A stretch of 64,000 nucleotides of DNA from Cinclus cinclus (Eukaryota; Chordata; Aves; Passeriformes; Cinclidae), in contig NC_085067.1 in assembly GCF_963662255.1 (NCBI RefSeq), positions 9,735,648 through 9,799,647 of the forward strand, in the 5' to 3' direction. The notes beneath the pieces were generated by a model that was not told the origin of the DNA, did not search any database, and worked only from the letters and a program-made list of their open reading frames with translations. Positions 13,101 through 25,319 of this stretch are shown piece after piece; position 1 is the first letter of the stretch, and each line of letters begins with the position of its first letter. The translations under genes were made by a program, and so were the position numbers.

Positions 13101-16100
13101 CCAGCTGTTCATTCTACACTTTGCTTCACCTCTTATGCAGAACATTCTTCTGATCTATTTCTTTCAAGTGAAGCTACAATACAATATTAGAGAAAATTAA
13201 ACAGGGGGAAACCTTACCTTTTGGGGAAAAAAAAAAGATCTTGGTGATTTTAAACTGTAAGTGCAGAATAAACACAGGAAGTTAGCATTTCTTTGGATCA
13301 ATGACTGAATTGAAATTGGATGAATCATTGATTTTTTTTTTGGTGTGGCAGAGATGTACTACCTTGCATCAAGGAATGCCATAACTTGTAAGTAATGGGT
13401 TTGTGTGTGTGCTTATGGAAAATGGGCTGGGTTAATCAAGGTGAGAGTAATAAATACTGAAAGCCATACATCCTACCAGGAGAGGTGACAACCTGTAAAA
13501 TAAAAAGGGGTAATTTTTAGGGCCTGCTATAGACCTGCTTTGGTGTTTGGTGGGACCACTGAGGTCAGGAGAGGTAGAGTGGGTTTCTAAGGGAATCAGG
13601 TTTTCAAGGATTTGGTACAGATGTTGGCAGTGTCCATGGGATTAGACCAGTGCAGAGATGCAACAGCCTTTTATAAAGCAAGAGGAACCTTTCTGACAGC
13701 AGTTACTTTATGAAATAGTTGTGTGGTTTGAGATGTTGAAGGGCTGCAGCTTTATTTATTTATTTAAACATCCAGGAGAAACTTAAAACTATCCTTGTGA
13801 GGGGAGATGGGAAAGTGATTATGGTTAATCTACACTTCAGTGGCTCTCCAGTCATTAACTTCAGCCTCAGGTACACTAACCTTGCAAAGAGAACAAATCA
13901 AAAACGCTTAAAAGGTTTAGCTACAACCCCCACCCACCAACACCCACCTTCAGCATAGTTAAAACATCAAAAGGGAAAGAGGCCTTGATAATAATGACGT
14001 TTGGAAACTCAAGAAATTACAGAGGTCACTTCAGATCCCATGGCCCCTGAGCAAAACCATTTCAAGGCATTTTACTTTTCTGACCTTCTTTGTACATATT
14101 TGAAAGCCACAGCTTTTTACCTAAAGTGCTCTAAAGAAGATTAAACAGCTCTTTAACATCTGCTGTGTTTGGTGTGTAGGAAGAGCTCTCGGTTGCTGGC
14201 AAGATAGATGGGTTTTTATGTGATTTGGAAAAGGTGTTTAAACATACTTTGATTTATGTTTTTGCATTCTGTTACACTCAGAAAAGGGGTAACGAAATAC
14301 CATGCTTTAATTTGGTGATTTTCATTCAGGAGAAAGAAATGCTTTAAAAACAAAGTATACCCACATCTAGAGGTCAGTTCTGTTGCAGGCGTAAAAAGCA
14401 GCATCTGTTTAACAGCAAGTAGTGACTGTGTGTAATGATGTGATACAGAAATGCAGAGAAAAAGGGTACCTGGGAGAACATGGAGGATAAAATTACAGGC
14501 TGATTTGAAAGAACAACTAATATTAAACAATTGTGGGGCAAATGAGAGATTTGGCAAATGTGGTGTAAGTAAACTGCCTTTCTCATTTAATGTGATAAAA
14601 TATCTCTATGATTTTATAGACTCATATCTTGCCTGCTGTGGTTAATCAGAGGACAGAGCTACTCTGAGGATGTCAGGACTTGGAATGTCCACACCTGTCT
14701 CCATGTTGGGGCTGACTGGGATTACTGAACTGGGAAAGGCATTTGAACTGCAAAGGAGAGCAGAGCCTGGACCAGCTCTGAGCTCTGGAGGGCCAGACTA
14801 CCTCGAGGGCTGAGGGAAGGGCTCCTGGAGGATCCAGGGGTGCAGCTGACACACAGGTCTGCACCCAGCACACCTCAGGGACAGACACTCATCTCAGTGA
14901 CACTCACCTCTGCACAAGGGCATCCTTAAGTCACAAATACCCTGTCCTGAGGTGCTGCCTGCTTCCCAAGACCTCTCGGTAGAGGCTCCTCTTGGAAAAG
15001 TTCTCAATAAAACACAGCTGCATCTCAGACTGGGGGGAATTGTGAATACTCAAGAGTTTGTGATTGTTAACAGGATATTCCTGGAGAAAATGCCACACAC
15101 AGGCAGGGGAAAAGGATTGGGCAGAGTCTAGAACTGCAATTCTCAACCTCTTATTTTCATTTTTCTATACCCATTTTTCTTTTTTTTTTTTCTTCTTTAT
15201 TTATTTGGCTTCATATTTGGTTCTTTATATTTTTGGTTCTTTACTCAGTAGAAAACACCTGACTGCTCATAACATTTGAAGTCCTCCTGGAAGCTCCCTG
15301 CAGCTGCCAGGTGATCCTTACCCTGGATGTCTTCCCTAAAACAGAGCTCCCAGGACAGTGTTGACCTTTTGGGATGGCTTTGGCTTGGATCCAGCAGAGG
15401 AACAGAGCCAGCAGCAGTTTCCAGCCTTTTTTTCTCTCGGGGACTCTCATTCCAATCACAAATCTGAATTCAGGGCTGCATTCTGCTCAGCCTGTGAACT
15501 CCTCAGGGATCATCTCTTAGGATAGAGCAGCAATGTGGAATGGGAATGGTGTTTGCAGTCTGCTCTGGTGCTGCCAGCTGCAGCCAGCAATGCAGTGCTC
15601 TTCACTCAGCCATGCCCTGATATTCCCTTAAATTCCCTCTTGGGCTTTACACCCCAGCAATCCAGGCTTTCTTCTTGGAACACCTTCACAGTCAGATCTG
15701 GAGAAACTCCTTTGGAGAAGTAACTGTAGATTTTTGAACTTCAGATGAAAAGCCAGGTGCTGAATCTCTTATTTATCAGAATTTCCCTTGACGTTAATAA
15801 GAGATGGAGCTGACCAGAGGATGCAGAGGTTGAGCCTTAGGTTTCTGGAATTCACATTTGCTGTTGCCTGATATGCATTGCCTTGCATGAGTTAATTATC
15901 CTGTATAGAGGATCAGTTTTTCTTCATTTTATATTTACATGCTTTGCTCAGAGCTCCTCTGCTGGGATGAAGGAATTTCACGTGGTCAGTTTATTCCTGC
16001 AATGAGATTAAAACTGAAGTTGAGCAGAGCTCATTTGATGTCTGGGCTCTCACAAAAGCATCTTCCAGCTGTGGCTCTCTGAGCTTGTGGTGAGGAACAG

Positions 16101-16139
16101 AAGGCTCTGTCCAGATGCTTTTGTATCCCACAGAGTCTG
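10191..16139. other. intergenic unique sequence
   Basis: No gene or large repeat is recognised. Local features are a TTTA microsatellite at about 13752-13766, a pyrimidine-rich T tract at about 15165-15240, and an AT-rich stretch around 12290-12420. GC-rich patches such as 12440-13000 give open frames on both strands at once, which argues against coding. Confidence 0.55.
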
Positions 16140-16800
16140 GGATGGTGTTGGGGGTTGGTTCTTTCCGTTTTCCCTCTGTGGAATTTTCCCCCTTGTCATG
16201 CTAAGATACCTGTTGACTGGGCCCTGGTGACAAGGGGGAGGGGAGGGGAGGGAAGAGGGAAACCCCACGAGATTCAAACATCCAGAAGAGGAAGAGGAAG
16301 GCTCTGGCTCGGCCCATTTCCCCCCTGAGTTCAGACGAGAAGGACGATCCCTGCCTCTGTCCCATCCCTGCCATCCCAGCGCCGGGAGCCACCTCACTGC
16401 TGTCAGACCCTGCCCTGCTGCCTTCTCACTGTAACCTGCCACCATCCAGCACTCTGCTGAGCACCAGGACCCACACCGTGAGCGGAGGGCTCTCTCTCCA
16501 TCTCTCTCTCCCCCTGGGACAGCGCTGCCATCACCCCCAGCCCTCCTGCGGCTCTGCGGGACCCGCCCGCCCCCAGCACCGGGAACTGCAGCTCAGGGAA
16601 AAGGTGCCTGCAGCCAAAAAACACTGGGACTGAGTTACTGTTCTGTTTGTGGCTAATTTCATAGCTGTTGTTGTTCTTGTTTGTCTTGTTAGTTATACTA
16701 GTAAAGAACTGTTATTCCTATCCCCATATCTTTGCCTGAGAGCTCCCTTAATTTCAAAATCATAATAATCTGTAGGAAGGAAGGATCACATTTTTCAGTT
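16140..16800 (+). mobile_element. ERV-type LTR fragment with a G-rich run
   Basis: This block resembles an avian ERVL-like LTR in + orientation. The GC-rich middle is followed by a T-rich stretch (16640-16700) and a 3' segment with TAGTAAAGAACTG at about 16699-16711 and a TTTGCCTGAGAG motif. That 3' segment is the part I recognise as recurrent in songbird genomes, from memory. There is no canonical AATAAA, and I could not fix either terminus or a target-site duplication, so coordinates are approximate. A four-run G-tract (G-quadruplex pattern) sits at 16234-16254. Confidence 0.5.
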
Positions 16801-16919
16801 CAAAGGGAGGCTTCTGCTTTCCTTAGCAAACACCTGTCTTTCAAACCAGGACAGATTTGTTTAATGAATGGGATTTTGAGTGAAGGCCTCAACTTAGAAC
16901 ATTAGAACTGGGCTGAATT

Positions 16920-17266
16920 ACTGCAGCCTTTCAGTAGCTGGAAGAGGCTTCCAAGAAAGATGGAGAGGGATTTTTACAAGTGTGTGTAATGTCAGGACAG
17001 GAGGAATGGCTTCCCACTGCCAGAGGGTGGGGATGGATGTGATATTGGGCAGGAATTGTACCCTGGGAGGGTGGGCAGGCCCTGGCACAGGGTGCCCAGA
17101 GCAGCTGTGGTTGCCCCTGGATCCCTGGCAGTGCCCAAGGCCAGGCTGGACATTGGGCTTGGAGCAGCCTGGGACAGTGGAAGGTGTCCCTGCCATGGCA
17201 GGAGTGACACTGGATGGGCTTTAAGGTTCCTTCCAACCCAAACCAGTCTGGGATTCTGTGATTCTT
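16920..17266 (+). mobile_element. CR1 LINE 3' end, copy B1
   Basis: This is a 5'-truncated CR1 element reaching its true 3' end. It carries the characteristic CR1 3' sequence (GGCACAGGGTGCCCAGAGC at about 17081-17099), the TTCCAACCCAAACCA segment and the terminal ATTCTGTGATTCT tail ending near 17265. The same subfamily recurs at 19190, 27019, 28728, 30528, 44747 (minus) and 50900. Confidence 0.9.
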
Positions 17267-19189
17267 ACTGTGGGAGCCAGCAGGGCTGATTGTGCTTCCC
17301 TCACTTCTGTCCAATGAATTTTGTGTATCAGGGCTTGATGTGCTTTGTCCCAGGGACAAAAGCTTTTGTAGCTCAGCATATTTGCTGAGATCTCCACTGC
17401 TCTCTCAGTAAAGAGATTAGTTGAGGAAATAAGTTTTGCTCCCTTGGGAACTGTGGTGCATTGCCAGTTTGTAGATACACAGATGCCATCACAAGAAAAA
17501 AATCCAAATATTGTATCAAGCTGTAATGCCTGAAACATGTCTAAATGTCTAAAAGACTCCTGCTTTGATATTGAAGACTTAGACGTCATAAAAGGGAATG
17601 GATATGATTTAATTTTTTACAAGGCTACAGCTGAAGAGAGTGATAAAATTGTAATGGTGCTGCTCTTTTAGGGTATTTGCAGGGAAAACCAAACATCTTC
17701 GTAAAGTAAACTTCATGCTGTATTTTCAGAAGCAGGCAAGTCATAGTATAACAATCTTCACCAGAGGGGAAACAGGAAATATCAACCCTCTGTAGCCTCA
17801 ACCTGCCCTCTCTAAGTGCACATCATCTCCTGGTGCTTTGGCTCTTGGCTCCAGTGTCCCAGGTGATTTGAGTTCTTATGTTGACTAGGAGAAGAGCGAA
17901 GCATCCAGATGTTTTATTGTAGCTTTATATTTGTCACGTGAAATGTTTGGCTCAGAGAAACTGATTCCACATTTTTAACTTGAGGAAGGAAAAAGGTGTG
18001 GTACTGGGAGCACCAGAAATAGGCTCCAGTTCTTTCATGCCTGATTTCTTTTCATGTTGCACTTTGCAGCTCTCCCCAAAACTCGGTGGGAGTTTGGGCT
18101 GTGGGAGCAGGAGATGTCACCTGGCCCCATGATCTGGGGCACTTTTTCCCCTGCTCCTCTGCTTGCCTCTCCCACAGAACTGGGTCACTGCTATGGTTGA
18201 TTTGAAACTGGTTGTTTTGGGCAGTGCTGTATCAAGTTCTCTGGTTAACCTTGCTTTTCTCTGAACTTAAGGGGAAAATTATAATTTGCATTAATTAGCA
18301 AGAATTGTTGCAAAACCCCAGTGCTGAGAGGTGAAAAATTGAAGCTGTGAGCAGCAGTGGTGTGAACCTGCACTCGATTACAGAGCAGTGATGGATTTCA
18401 CAGCCAACGCCCTGAGTTGGGGCTGTCCCTGACCCAGCCAGGGTAACCAGGTCCCTGCTGTCACCTTGCTTTGAGCTTCATTGCCTCTCTCTTCTCCCTG
18501 TGCAGAGCCAGCACTGCAGGGATCCTTGTCCTGGTGGCTGCCAGGCTGCTCCAGGCCATTTCATGCGCCAAGAGCAGACCCAAACTCTGCCAGTGCCATT
18601 GTGCCATGTCCCCAGTGCTGCTGTTTGTCCCCAGCCTCAGGGCCAGCCCTCCTGCTCAGCTGCCCCTCAGTGGTGCAGAAAGCCCAAACACACCAGGTCT
18701 GTGCCCTGCAGGGGCCCTGCTCCTCCCTCCTGCTCCTCCCCACGCAGGGGCTCAAGCCCCTTCTGCCCTCACAGCCACAATTCGATATTCTCTCTCAGGA
18801 TGCTCATCAGTAAATGCAGCTTGGGGGAGAGGAGAAAGCAGCTTTCTCTGTCTCACATTTTCAGAAGCTGTAAATAGTACAATAAACTTAAACTTCACTG
18901 GAAAGCACTTTGTGAAATCCAAGCATATTTTTCACCCTAATTTGTCATCTCTGTGAAGTATCCTTTTTTTTTTCTTACAGATTTATTGTTTTTCTTTGCC
19001 AAGTGATTCCTGAAGCCTATCAGTATCACTTTTTAAAATGTATATATCATAAGGGACTTGGCAATTAAACAAACGAAAGAATACCACCCAGGAAATGCTT
19101 TGGAGTTTGGTTATTTAAATACCTACCTTGTTCCTGTGGAATATCTTCAGTTGAGATAAATAAAATCCATCAGGTTTGATTCCTTGCAA
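17267..19189. other. intergenic unique sequence
   Basis: No gene is recognised. A C-rich patch at 18480-18880 is open in all three + frames at once (frames of 110-161 codons). This reflects stop-poor composition and not coding selection. A T tract occurs at 18963-18973. Confidence 0.5.
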
Positions 19190-19506
19190 TACCCGAAGGA
19201 GCTGACAAGAAAGATGGAGAGAGACAATTTACAAGGGTCTGGAGTGAAAGGACAGAGGGGAATGGTTTCAAACTGGGAGATAGTAGGCTCAGATGGGATA
19301 TTGGGAAGGAATTGTTCCCTGGGCAGGCCCTGGCACAGGGTGCCCAGAGCAGCTGTGGCTGCCCCTGGATCCCTGGCAGTGCCCAAGACCAGGTTGGACA
19401 CTGGGGCTTGGAGCAGCCTGGGACAGTGGAAGGTGTCCCTGCCATGGCAGGGATGGCACTGGATGAGCTTTAAGGTCCCTCCCAACCCAAATCATGGCAT
19501 GGTTCT
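19190..19506 (+). mobile_element. CR1 LINE 3' end, copy B2
   Basis: Same subfamily and orientation as the copy at 16920, including the GGCACAGGGTGCCCAGAGC motif and the TAAGGTCCCTCCCAACCC segment. The tail has decayed to GGCATGGTTCT. It is 5'-truncated, and no reverse-transcriptase coding remains. Confidence 0.88.
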
Positions 19507-20356
19507 CCCTCACCTCCCTTCACATTGTTGCCAACACCATTTTCTTTGTGCACAGGCCATTTTTCTCCCATTGTTGCTGGTCTCTGGTTTCAAGATGTAC
19601 TGTGAGCACTGGGATGTGCTGGGATACCCAGCGGGGTAGGTGAGCCTGCTGCATCCTCAGAGCACTGGGAGACAAAGCTGCAGCCCCAGAACACGAGCTG
19701 TGCCTGGCTGAGGAGCACAGCATGGGCTAAAATGGTGATCCATGAGCTGTGTGGGTCCAAGGTTGGGAGGGGCTGAACCTGCTGCTTGTAAAGCACCATA
19801 GGTATAAGTGATTCACCAGGGAATGCCAGGTTTAGTACCCAGTGAGGACCAGGCTTTGCTATTCTGGTCAGGTACTTGTAAACAGCTACTTGGAGATCCC
19901 TTCTAGGGATATAAATAGGCTTTAGCAGGTAAAGCACTACCTTGGAGTTGTAAATAAAGATGTCAAATGATAGTCCATAACCAAACTGCAGATACTGGGT
20001 GGAGGGTAATGGCTTTCGCTGTCTTCATGGGTATCTTATATCTAATTCACCATAAAAATGCTGGATTTTATAGCCATGGTTGTACTGAAGTGAAGGATGT
20101 TACGTTCCCTTCCTCCAGCATTCCTTCTGAACATTCCCTGTTCCCAGTAACTGCAGATCCCAAGAAGGTTTTCATTTAAGGTCCATATGAGAAGCATATC
20201 GCAAAATATCTCTTTGATCTGTCATTTATTAATGGCACCTTATGAAATATTTTGTTTATTTGTCTTCAGGGCTGTTCTTGCCTACCCTTGAAATTCAACT
20301 CTCTTCCCTGGGCAAGCTGATATTGTTTCGTTCTGGGGAAGTGAAAAAGATCCCTC
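19507..20356. other. intergenic unique sequence
   Basis: No gene is recognised. A TATAAATA at about 19910 is followed within 50 bp by AATAAAG, which is too close for a normal LTR or gene, so I make no call on it. Confidence 0.5.
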
Positions 20357-21682
20357 TGCTGTGATGGGGTGACCCTGGCTGGGCACCCTGTGCCCACCAA
20401 GCCCCTCTGTCACTGCCCTGCTCAGGACACAGGGAAAGGCTGTGGCTGGGATAAGGGCAGGGAGGGATCCCAATCCCACACCAGGTGCTGCTATGGGCGA
20501 ACAGACTCAGCTGGGGAAAATCAGTTTAATTTATTACCCATTAAATCAGAGTAGGAAACTGAGAAATTAACCCAATTCTTAAAACACCTCCAAACCTCTC
20601 CCTTCTTCCAAGGCTGAACTTCACTCCTGATTTTTTTCTCCCTCCTCCCCAGAGGCTCAGGGTGATGGGAATGGGGCTATGATCACTTCATCACACATTG
20701 TCCCTACTGCTCCTTCCTCCAGAGGGCTTCGATTCCTCACACTGCCCCTGCTCCAGCCTGGGGTCCCTCCCAGGGGAGAGTTCTCCAGGAACTGCTCCAG
20801 TGTGGATCCCTTTATCCATGGGCTCAGTCCTTCAGGAACTGCTCCGGTGTGGATCCCTTTATCCATGGGCTCAGTTCTTCAGGAACTGCTCCAGTGTGGA
20901 TCCCTTTATCCATGGGCTCAGTCCTTCAGGAACTGCCCCAGTGGGGATCCCTTTATCCATGGGCTCAGTCCTTCAGGAACTGCTCTGGTGTGGATCCCTT
21001 TATCCATGGGCTCAGTCCTTCAGGAACTGCTCTGGTGTGGATCCCTTTATCCATGGGCTCAGTCCTTCAGGAACTGCTCTGGTGTGGATCCCTTTATCCA
21101 TGGGCTCAGTCCTTCAGGAACTGCCCCAGTGAGGTCCCTCCCATGGGGTAATGAGCCCTTACAACAAACCTGCTTCAGTGTGGGTTCCTCTCTCTATGGA
21201 TCCTCCAGGTCCTGCCAGGAAGGACCCTGCTCCAGCACAAGCTTCCCATGGGATCACAGCTCCCCCAGGCATCTCCTGCTTTGGGCTTCTGCAGGTGCTG
21301 CAGGGGAAACTCTGCTCCCTGTGTCGTCTGATGCCTCTCCAGGGGCTGCACCCTGGAATCTTTGGGGAACCTCAGCTCCTGCACCTGGAGCAGCTCCTGC
21401 CCCTTCTTCAGCCCTTCCCTTGGTCTCTGCAGAGTTCATTCTCTCTGACATTCTCATCCCTCCCTTCTCCAGCTGCAGTGGGGCAGTTTTGGTGGTTTTT
21501 TCCCCTCTGTTCTTACCCCAGTTATCCCAGAGGTGCTACCACAGTCCCTGCTGGGCTCAGCCTTGGCCAGCGATGGGTCTGTCCTGGAGCAAGCTGGAAT
21601 TGGCTCCATCAGACACTTGCTGCAGCCTCTCACAGAACCCATCCCTAGAGCCCCTCCATCCCCCAGTCAAACCCCAAACACA
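20357..21682 (-). mobile_element. long ERV-type LTR, antisense, with internal minisatellite
   Basis: On the minus strand this is a roughly 1.33-kb LTR-like unit. It starts with TGTGTTTGG near 21682, carries an AATAAA signal at about 20533-20538 and ends with GGGTCACCCCATCACAGCA at about 20357. The 3' part (about 20360-20480) recurs in opposite orientation at about 49180-49313, which supports a dispersed repeat. I recognise the family as a common songbird ERV LTR from memory; the subfamily is untested. A 344-codon + strand open frame spans it, but this is a by-product of tandem repetition and stop-poor composition. No internal retroviral genes adjoin it, so it appears to be a solo LTR. Confidence 0.65.
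20787..21135. repeat. 47-bp minisatellite, about seven copies
   Basis: GGATCCC recurs at 20804, 20851, 20898, 20945, 20992, 21039 and 21086, always exactly 47 bp apart. Each unit holds GGAACTGCTC, GGATCCCTTTATCCATGGG and CTCAGTCCTTCA segments. Divergence between units is only a few bases. A degenerate partial unit follows at 21133. The array lies inside the antisense LTR at 20357-21682 and probably arose by amplification of a shorter related repeat inside that LTR. Confidence 0.95.
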
Positions 21683-22985
21683 ACTGAGGGTTAAACTTCA
21701 GCCTGGGGAATAAGCAGCAGCAGAAATCCCTTAGAAGGCTCTTGCTTCTCTGAAAGTGCCCTTGATGATGCAGATTGAAGGTAGATCAGTATGGAAAACA
21801 TGACCTAGATGTTCTTTCTAAGCAGAATACTTATATATACACACATAAATATATATGTAATATAATCATCTTGCAAGCACTGGCAGCTCTTTAAAGGAGC
21901 AGCAAAAGCTCTTTTTCTTCAGAAATGCCACATCAACAGCCTCAGCACAGTCCCCAGTGATTAAAGCTATACCTACAAGAAAAGCTGGAAGCTCTGCCAG
22001 TAAACCTTCCTCCTGCTAATGCTGCTGAAAGGCCCTTCATTATCCCACCCAAGGCAGAGCTGAAAAACAGATCCTTTCCAGCATCCCTGCATCAAAAAGG
22101 AGAGATTCAGGCAGTGACAGCAGAATCAAATATACAGAAATATTTTGCCCTTTCTACAGTGATTTGCAGATGCCCCTGAGACCCCTATTCCATGTACAGA
22201 GAGTCTGTGCTTCCCATAAGCGGCCATTAGACTGCTCACTCAGAATTTTTCCAGAAAGCTGTTTTGATTTAGGAGTATGTTTTAATATGAAATCTAGTAG
22301 CTGGATAATTGATAAATTATGGCCATAAATAGCTTAAATATAATTTGTTATTATGATGTAGAGAAGTGTCATTTTTGTAAGGAGGACTATCAAGTTATTA
22401 TTGTAGGATTTTAATAGCCATTTATTAAACATTAACATAATTAAAATTAATCCTTTTTGGGTCATTGCATGTATCTGTCAAAATTTATTTTGTTCCCTGG
22501 TAGACTTGTAGTCCAAATTAATGTTGAGACCTTGTAGTTGATCACAAATGATCTCCAAAGCCAAGATGGAACTGAATAAACAGAAAGGCAGCTCAAAGGT
22601 TTGTACTGGTCACTGATGTGATCCAGCTCAAGGAGCTATTGTAATGAAATTAAAAATATGGTGCTTAAATGGGTTTGAGTCAGAGGTAGGTGTTGTCCTG
22701 GCCATTTGCACATGTGTAACAGCCTCTAATGTGCCTTCAGGTTCCCAGTACACTACTGAGATTCAGTGCAGAGACACTAAAGAAATAAAATATAAGATAT
22801 GAATGTGAGAATTAAATACATTAAATGATGTTTTATTCATTGAATTGCTCCATCTGAGTTGCCCCATTGCCCCAAACCTGGTCCAAAGCTTTATTCCAAA
22901 ACCTAGGTCTTGAGATCCCAGTTCCCCCAGCATTTCCTGGTGGAAATTTTGTCTAAATGAGCAGCATCACTGACTTCCCCAAGGC
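21683..22985. other. intergenic AT-rich unique sequence
   Basis: No gene is recognised. A TA/CA-rich simple stretch lies at about 21830-21865. The block 22255-22460 is strongly AT-rich with many TAAT/ATTA cores and no recognisable repeat. It is a candidate conserved non-coding element, but only on composition. Confidence 0.45.
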
Positions 22986-23125
22986 TGTCCATGGCACTGC
23001 CCAGGCTCCCCAGGGAATGGGCACGGCCCCGAGGCTGCCAGAGCTCCAGGAGCTGCCAGGGATGCCCAGGGAGGGATTGTTGGGGAGTCTGTGCAGGGCC
23101 AGGGGCTGCACTGGGTGATTCCCTG
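22986..23125 (+). mobile_element. CR1 LINE fragment, distinct subfamily
   Basis: The segment containing GGGAATGGGCACGGCCCCGA and GGGATTGTTGGGGAGTCTG matches a CR1 3' region that differs from the B copies. It ends in GGTGATTCCCTGGGGGG without the usual ATTCTGTGA tail, so the last bases are lost or diverged. Confidence 0.75.
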
Positions 23126-24271
23126 GGGGGGTTCATTTTTACTCAGAATATTGTGATTTTACCTTGGAGCTGTAAAGGAAAGCCCTTAATTTCAATTATC
23201 TCAAGAGGTGCTCTTGATATGCTTTCTGAAATACTTTCTGTGTGGCCCCTGAGTGGGTGCTAATCCTGAACAGTGAGAGCTCTGTGCTGGGTGCAGTCCT
23301 GAGCCTATTGAGTGGCCCCTTGTGATCCCAGCCCTGATTCCTCCTCCATCCACACTGAACCATTACAGGCAGCTTAGTGGCTAAACTGAGCTCAGGGCTT
23401 TTCTAACTCTCTTTTTTTTTTTTTTAAATATATGTGCATATATATAATTTCAAAGTGACCTGCTCAGTTCTTACTTCATGCAGTTTAGGTACAAGAAGAA
23501 AAGCATCCATTTGGGGAATTTTCCTGTGCAAGATGACAAATGCTCAGATGGGAAGGAGGCTTCTTCCCCCAGTCAGGTGAGTGTGAGTGCTCAGAGCTGT
23601 GCCATGTTCACCTTGCTCTCCAGAGGCCTTTTCCTGCCTTCATCCACCTTTTCTCTCTCCAGCTGCTGCAGCAGAGGATGCACAGTACCAGAGGTGGAGA
23701 CGGCCAAAATTATGCCAAAGAATCCTTGGTGCTGTCCTGTGTCTGAACACCAGGGCACTGAATATTGAACAGGTAGAACAGACACCCTCTATGAGCTGTG
23801 CTGTTGGAGCTGCTGTGATTTGCCCTGGAGGAGTTGTGAACAGCATCTCCAAACCCTGTGAATTTTCAGGGCGATTTCTGGAAATGGAAGAATGTTTCCC
23901 AGGAAGAGCAAAGCAGTTTGGAAAGCTGCTGGTGGGATGTGTCCAGCCTCTCAGATCTGGGGGGTTTGTGCCTCCTTATATCCTATCACCTCTGTGGGTC
24001 ATAACATTTCTTTTTTTTTTTTTTTTCCTCTCCCCAGAACGTGTCTCCTCTGTACCTCAAGAACTTCCTGTAGAAAATTTTTAGACTGCTGGTGGCAGCT
24101 CCATGGAATGAGTCAGCTCTGTGCTGCTTTCAGTCTGATGAATGAAAAGATTCTGGAGGCATAATTTCCTTATTACTGAATCCTGGGTTTGACAAAACTG
24201 TAGAATTCACTGCTTTCTCATAGATATGTGTGTCTAATTGACAAAAAGAAAACAGCAAAGCCTCATGTGAA
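23126..24271. other. intergenic unique sequence
   Basis: No gene is recognised. It contains a T-run plus TA-rich simple sequence at about 23410-23450 and a poly-T tract at about 24010-24026. Open frames of up to 165 codons overlap each other in several frames and show no known domain. Confidence 0.5.
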
Positions 24272-24690
24272 TCAGAATTTCAGAATCATTAAGGTTGGAG
24301 AAAAAACTCCAGGATCATCAAGTCCAATTGACCCAGCCCAGAGCACTGAGTGCCACATCCAGCCCTTCCTTGGGCACCTCCAGGGCTGGGGACTCCAAAT
24401 CTCCCTGGGCAGCCCCTTCCAGTGCCTGACCACCCTTTCCATGGGGAAATTCCTCCTGGTGTCTGCTCTGAGCCTCCCCGGCCCAGCTTGAGGCCGTTCC
24501 CTCTCCTCCTGTCCCTGTTCCCTGGAGCAGATCCCAAATCCCCCCCGGCTGTCCCCTCCTGTCAGGGAGTTGTGCAGAGCCACAAGGTCCCCCATGAGCC
24601 TTCTTTACTCCAGACTGAGCCCCTTCCTCAGCTCCCTCAGCTGCTCCTGGGGCTCCAGCCCCTTCCCAGCTCCATTCCCTTCTCTCAGGC
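24272..24690 (-). mobile_element. CR1 LINE 3' fragment, copy C1
   Basis: Minus-strand CR1. On the + strand it opens with the reverse complement of the tail (CAGAATTTCAGAATCATTAAG) and continues into AGTCCAATTGACCCAGCC. The segment from about 24490 is identical for roughly 95 bp to the one at about 59953 and remains very similar beyond. It is the only minus-oriented CR1 upstream of GALNT17. Antisense open frames of 107-148 codons are repeat-derived. Confidence 0.88.
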
Positions 24691-25319
24691 CTGAATGGGT
24701 GCAGATGAGAGGTGCCACTGTGCTGGTAAGTTGTGTGCCCCAGCTTTTGCTGAAGCAGGAACACAAGAAGAGCAACACTCTGGTTAATTATTCTGATACC
24801 TCTCTTCCTTAAGAGGCTCTGAGATGAGTGTAGCTTTTAAGGAAAAAATATACATCTTTCCTCCAGTAGGTTACTTCCCAGAGAAATACCAAAAATACCT
24901 TTCCACTGAGAATTAGTCTTTCTGCAGTAATTTCTCTGTATAAAATGCAAATCTACTGTCCAGGCCCCAGACAAACCCACACTGGAATGGCATCACTGCT
25001 GGTGCACAGTCCTGACTTGCTGCTGGGATTCTTCAACCATTTTCAGCTCCAGCACTTAGGCACAAGCCTGAAACTCCTCACCTTAGTCCTGCTCATATTT
25101 TTCCCTTACTTTGAGGCTTTGAACAGCTTAAAGATCACCTCTCTCAAAGTACTTGACAAAAGTATCTCTGCTATGTGAGAAGGTAACTCTCGCACTCCTC
25201 ATCTGAATCATTTTTCTATCTGCCTGATCTTTTAATGTCTTTTTTCTTTTCCCAGAAAATTCACCTTCATCCTCTTTTTTGTTTCATGGCCTGCATCCCA
25301 CTCATTTGTGGCCTACTCA
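24691..25319. other. intergenic unique sequence
   Basis: Nothing recognisable. Short open frames only. Confidence 0.5.

Noticed and set aside
18471..18956. Three simultaneous + strand open frames (110-161 codons)
   Set aside because: All three frames open at once points to stop-poor composition. No known domain or splice context.
19800..19965. Possible LTR end with TATAAATA and AATAAAG
   Set aside because: The two signals are under 60 bp apart, and no termini or repeat partner in the window support it.
20679..21713. 344-codon + strand open frame
   Set aside because: It coincides with the 47-bp array and an antisense LTR. The same units are open in all three frames, and the peptide has no domain.
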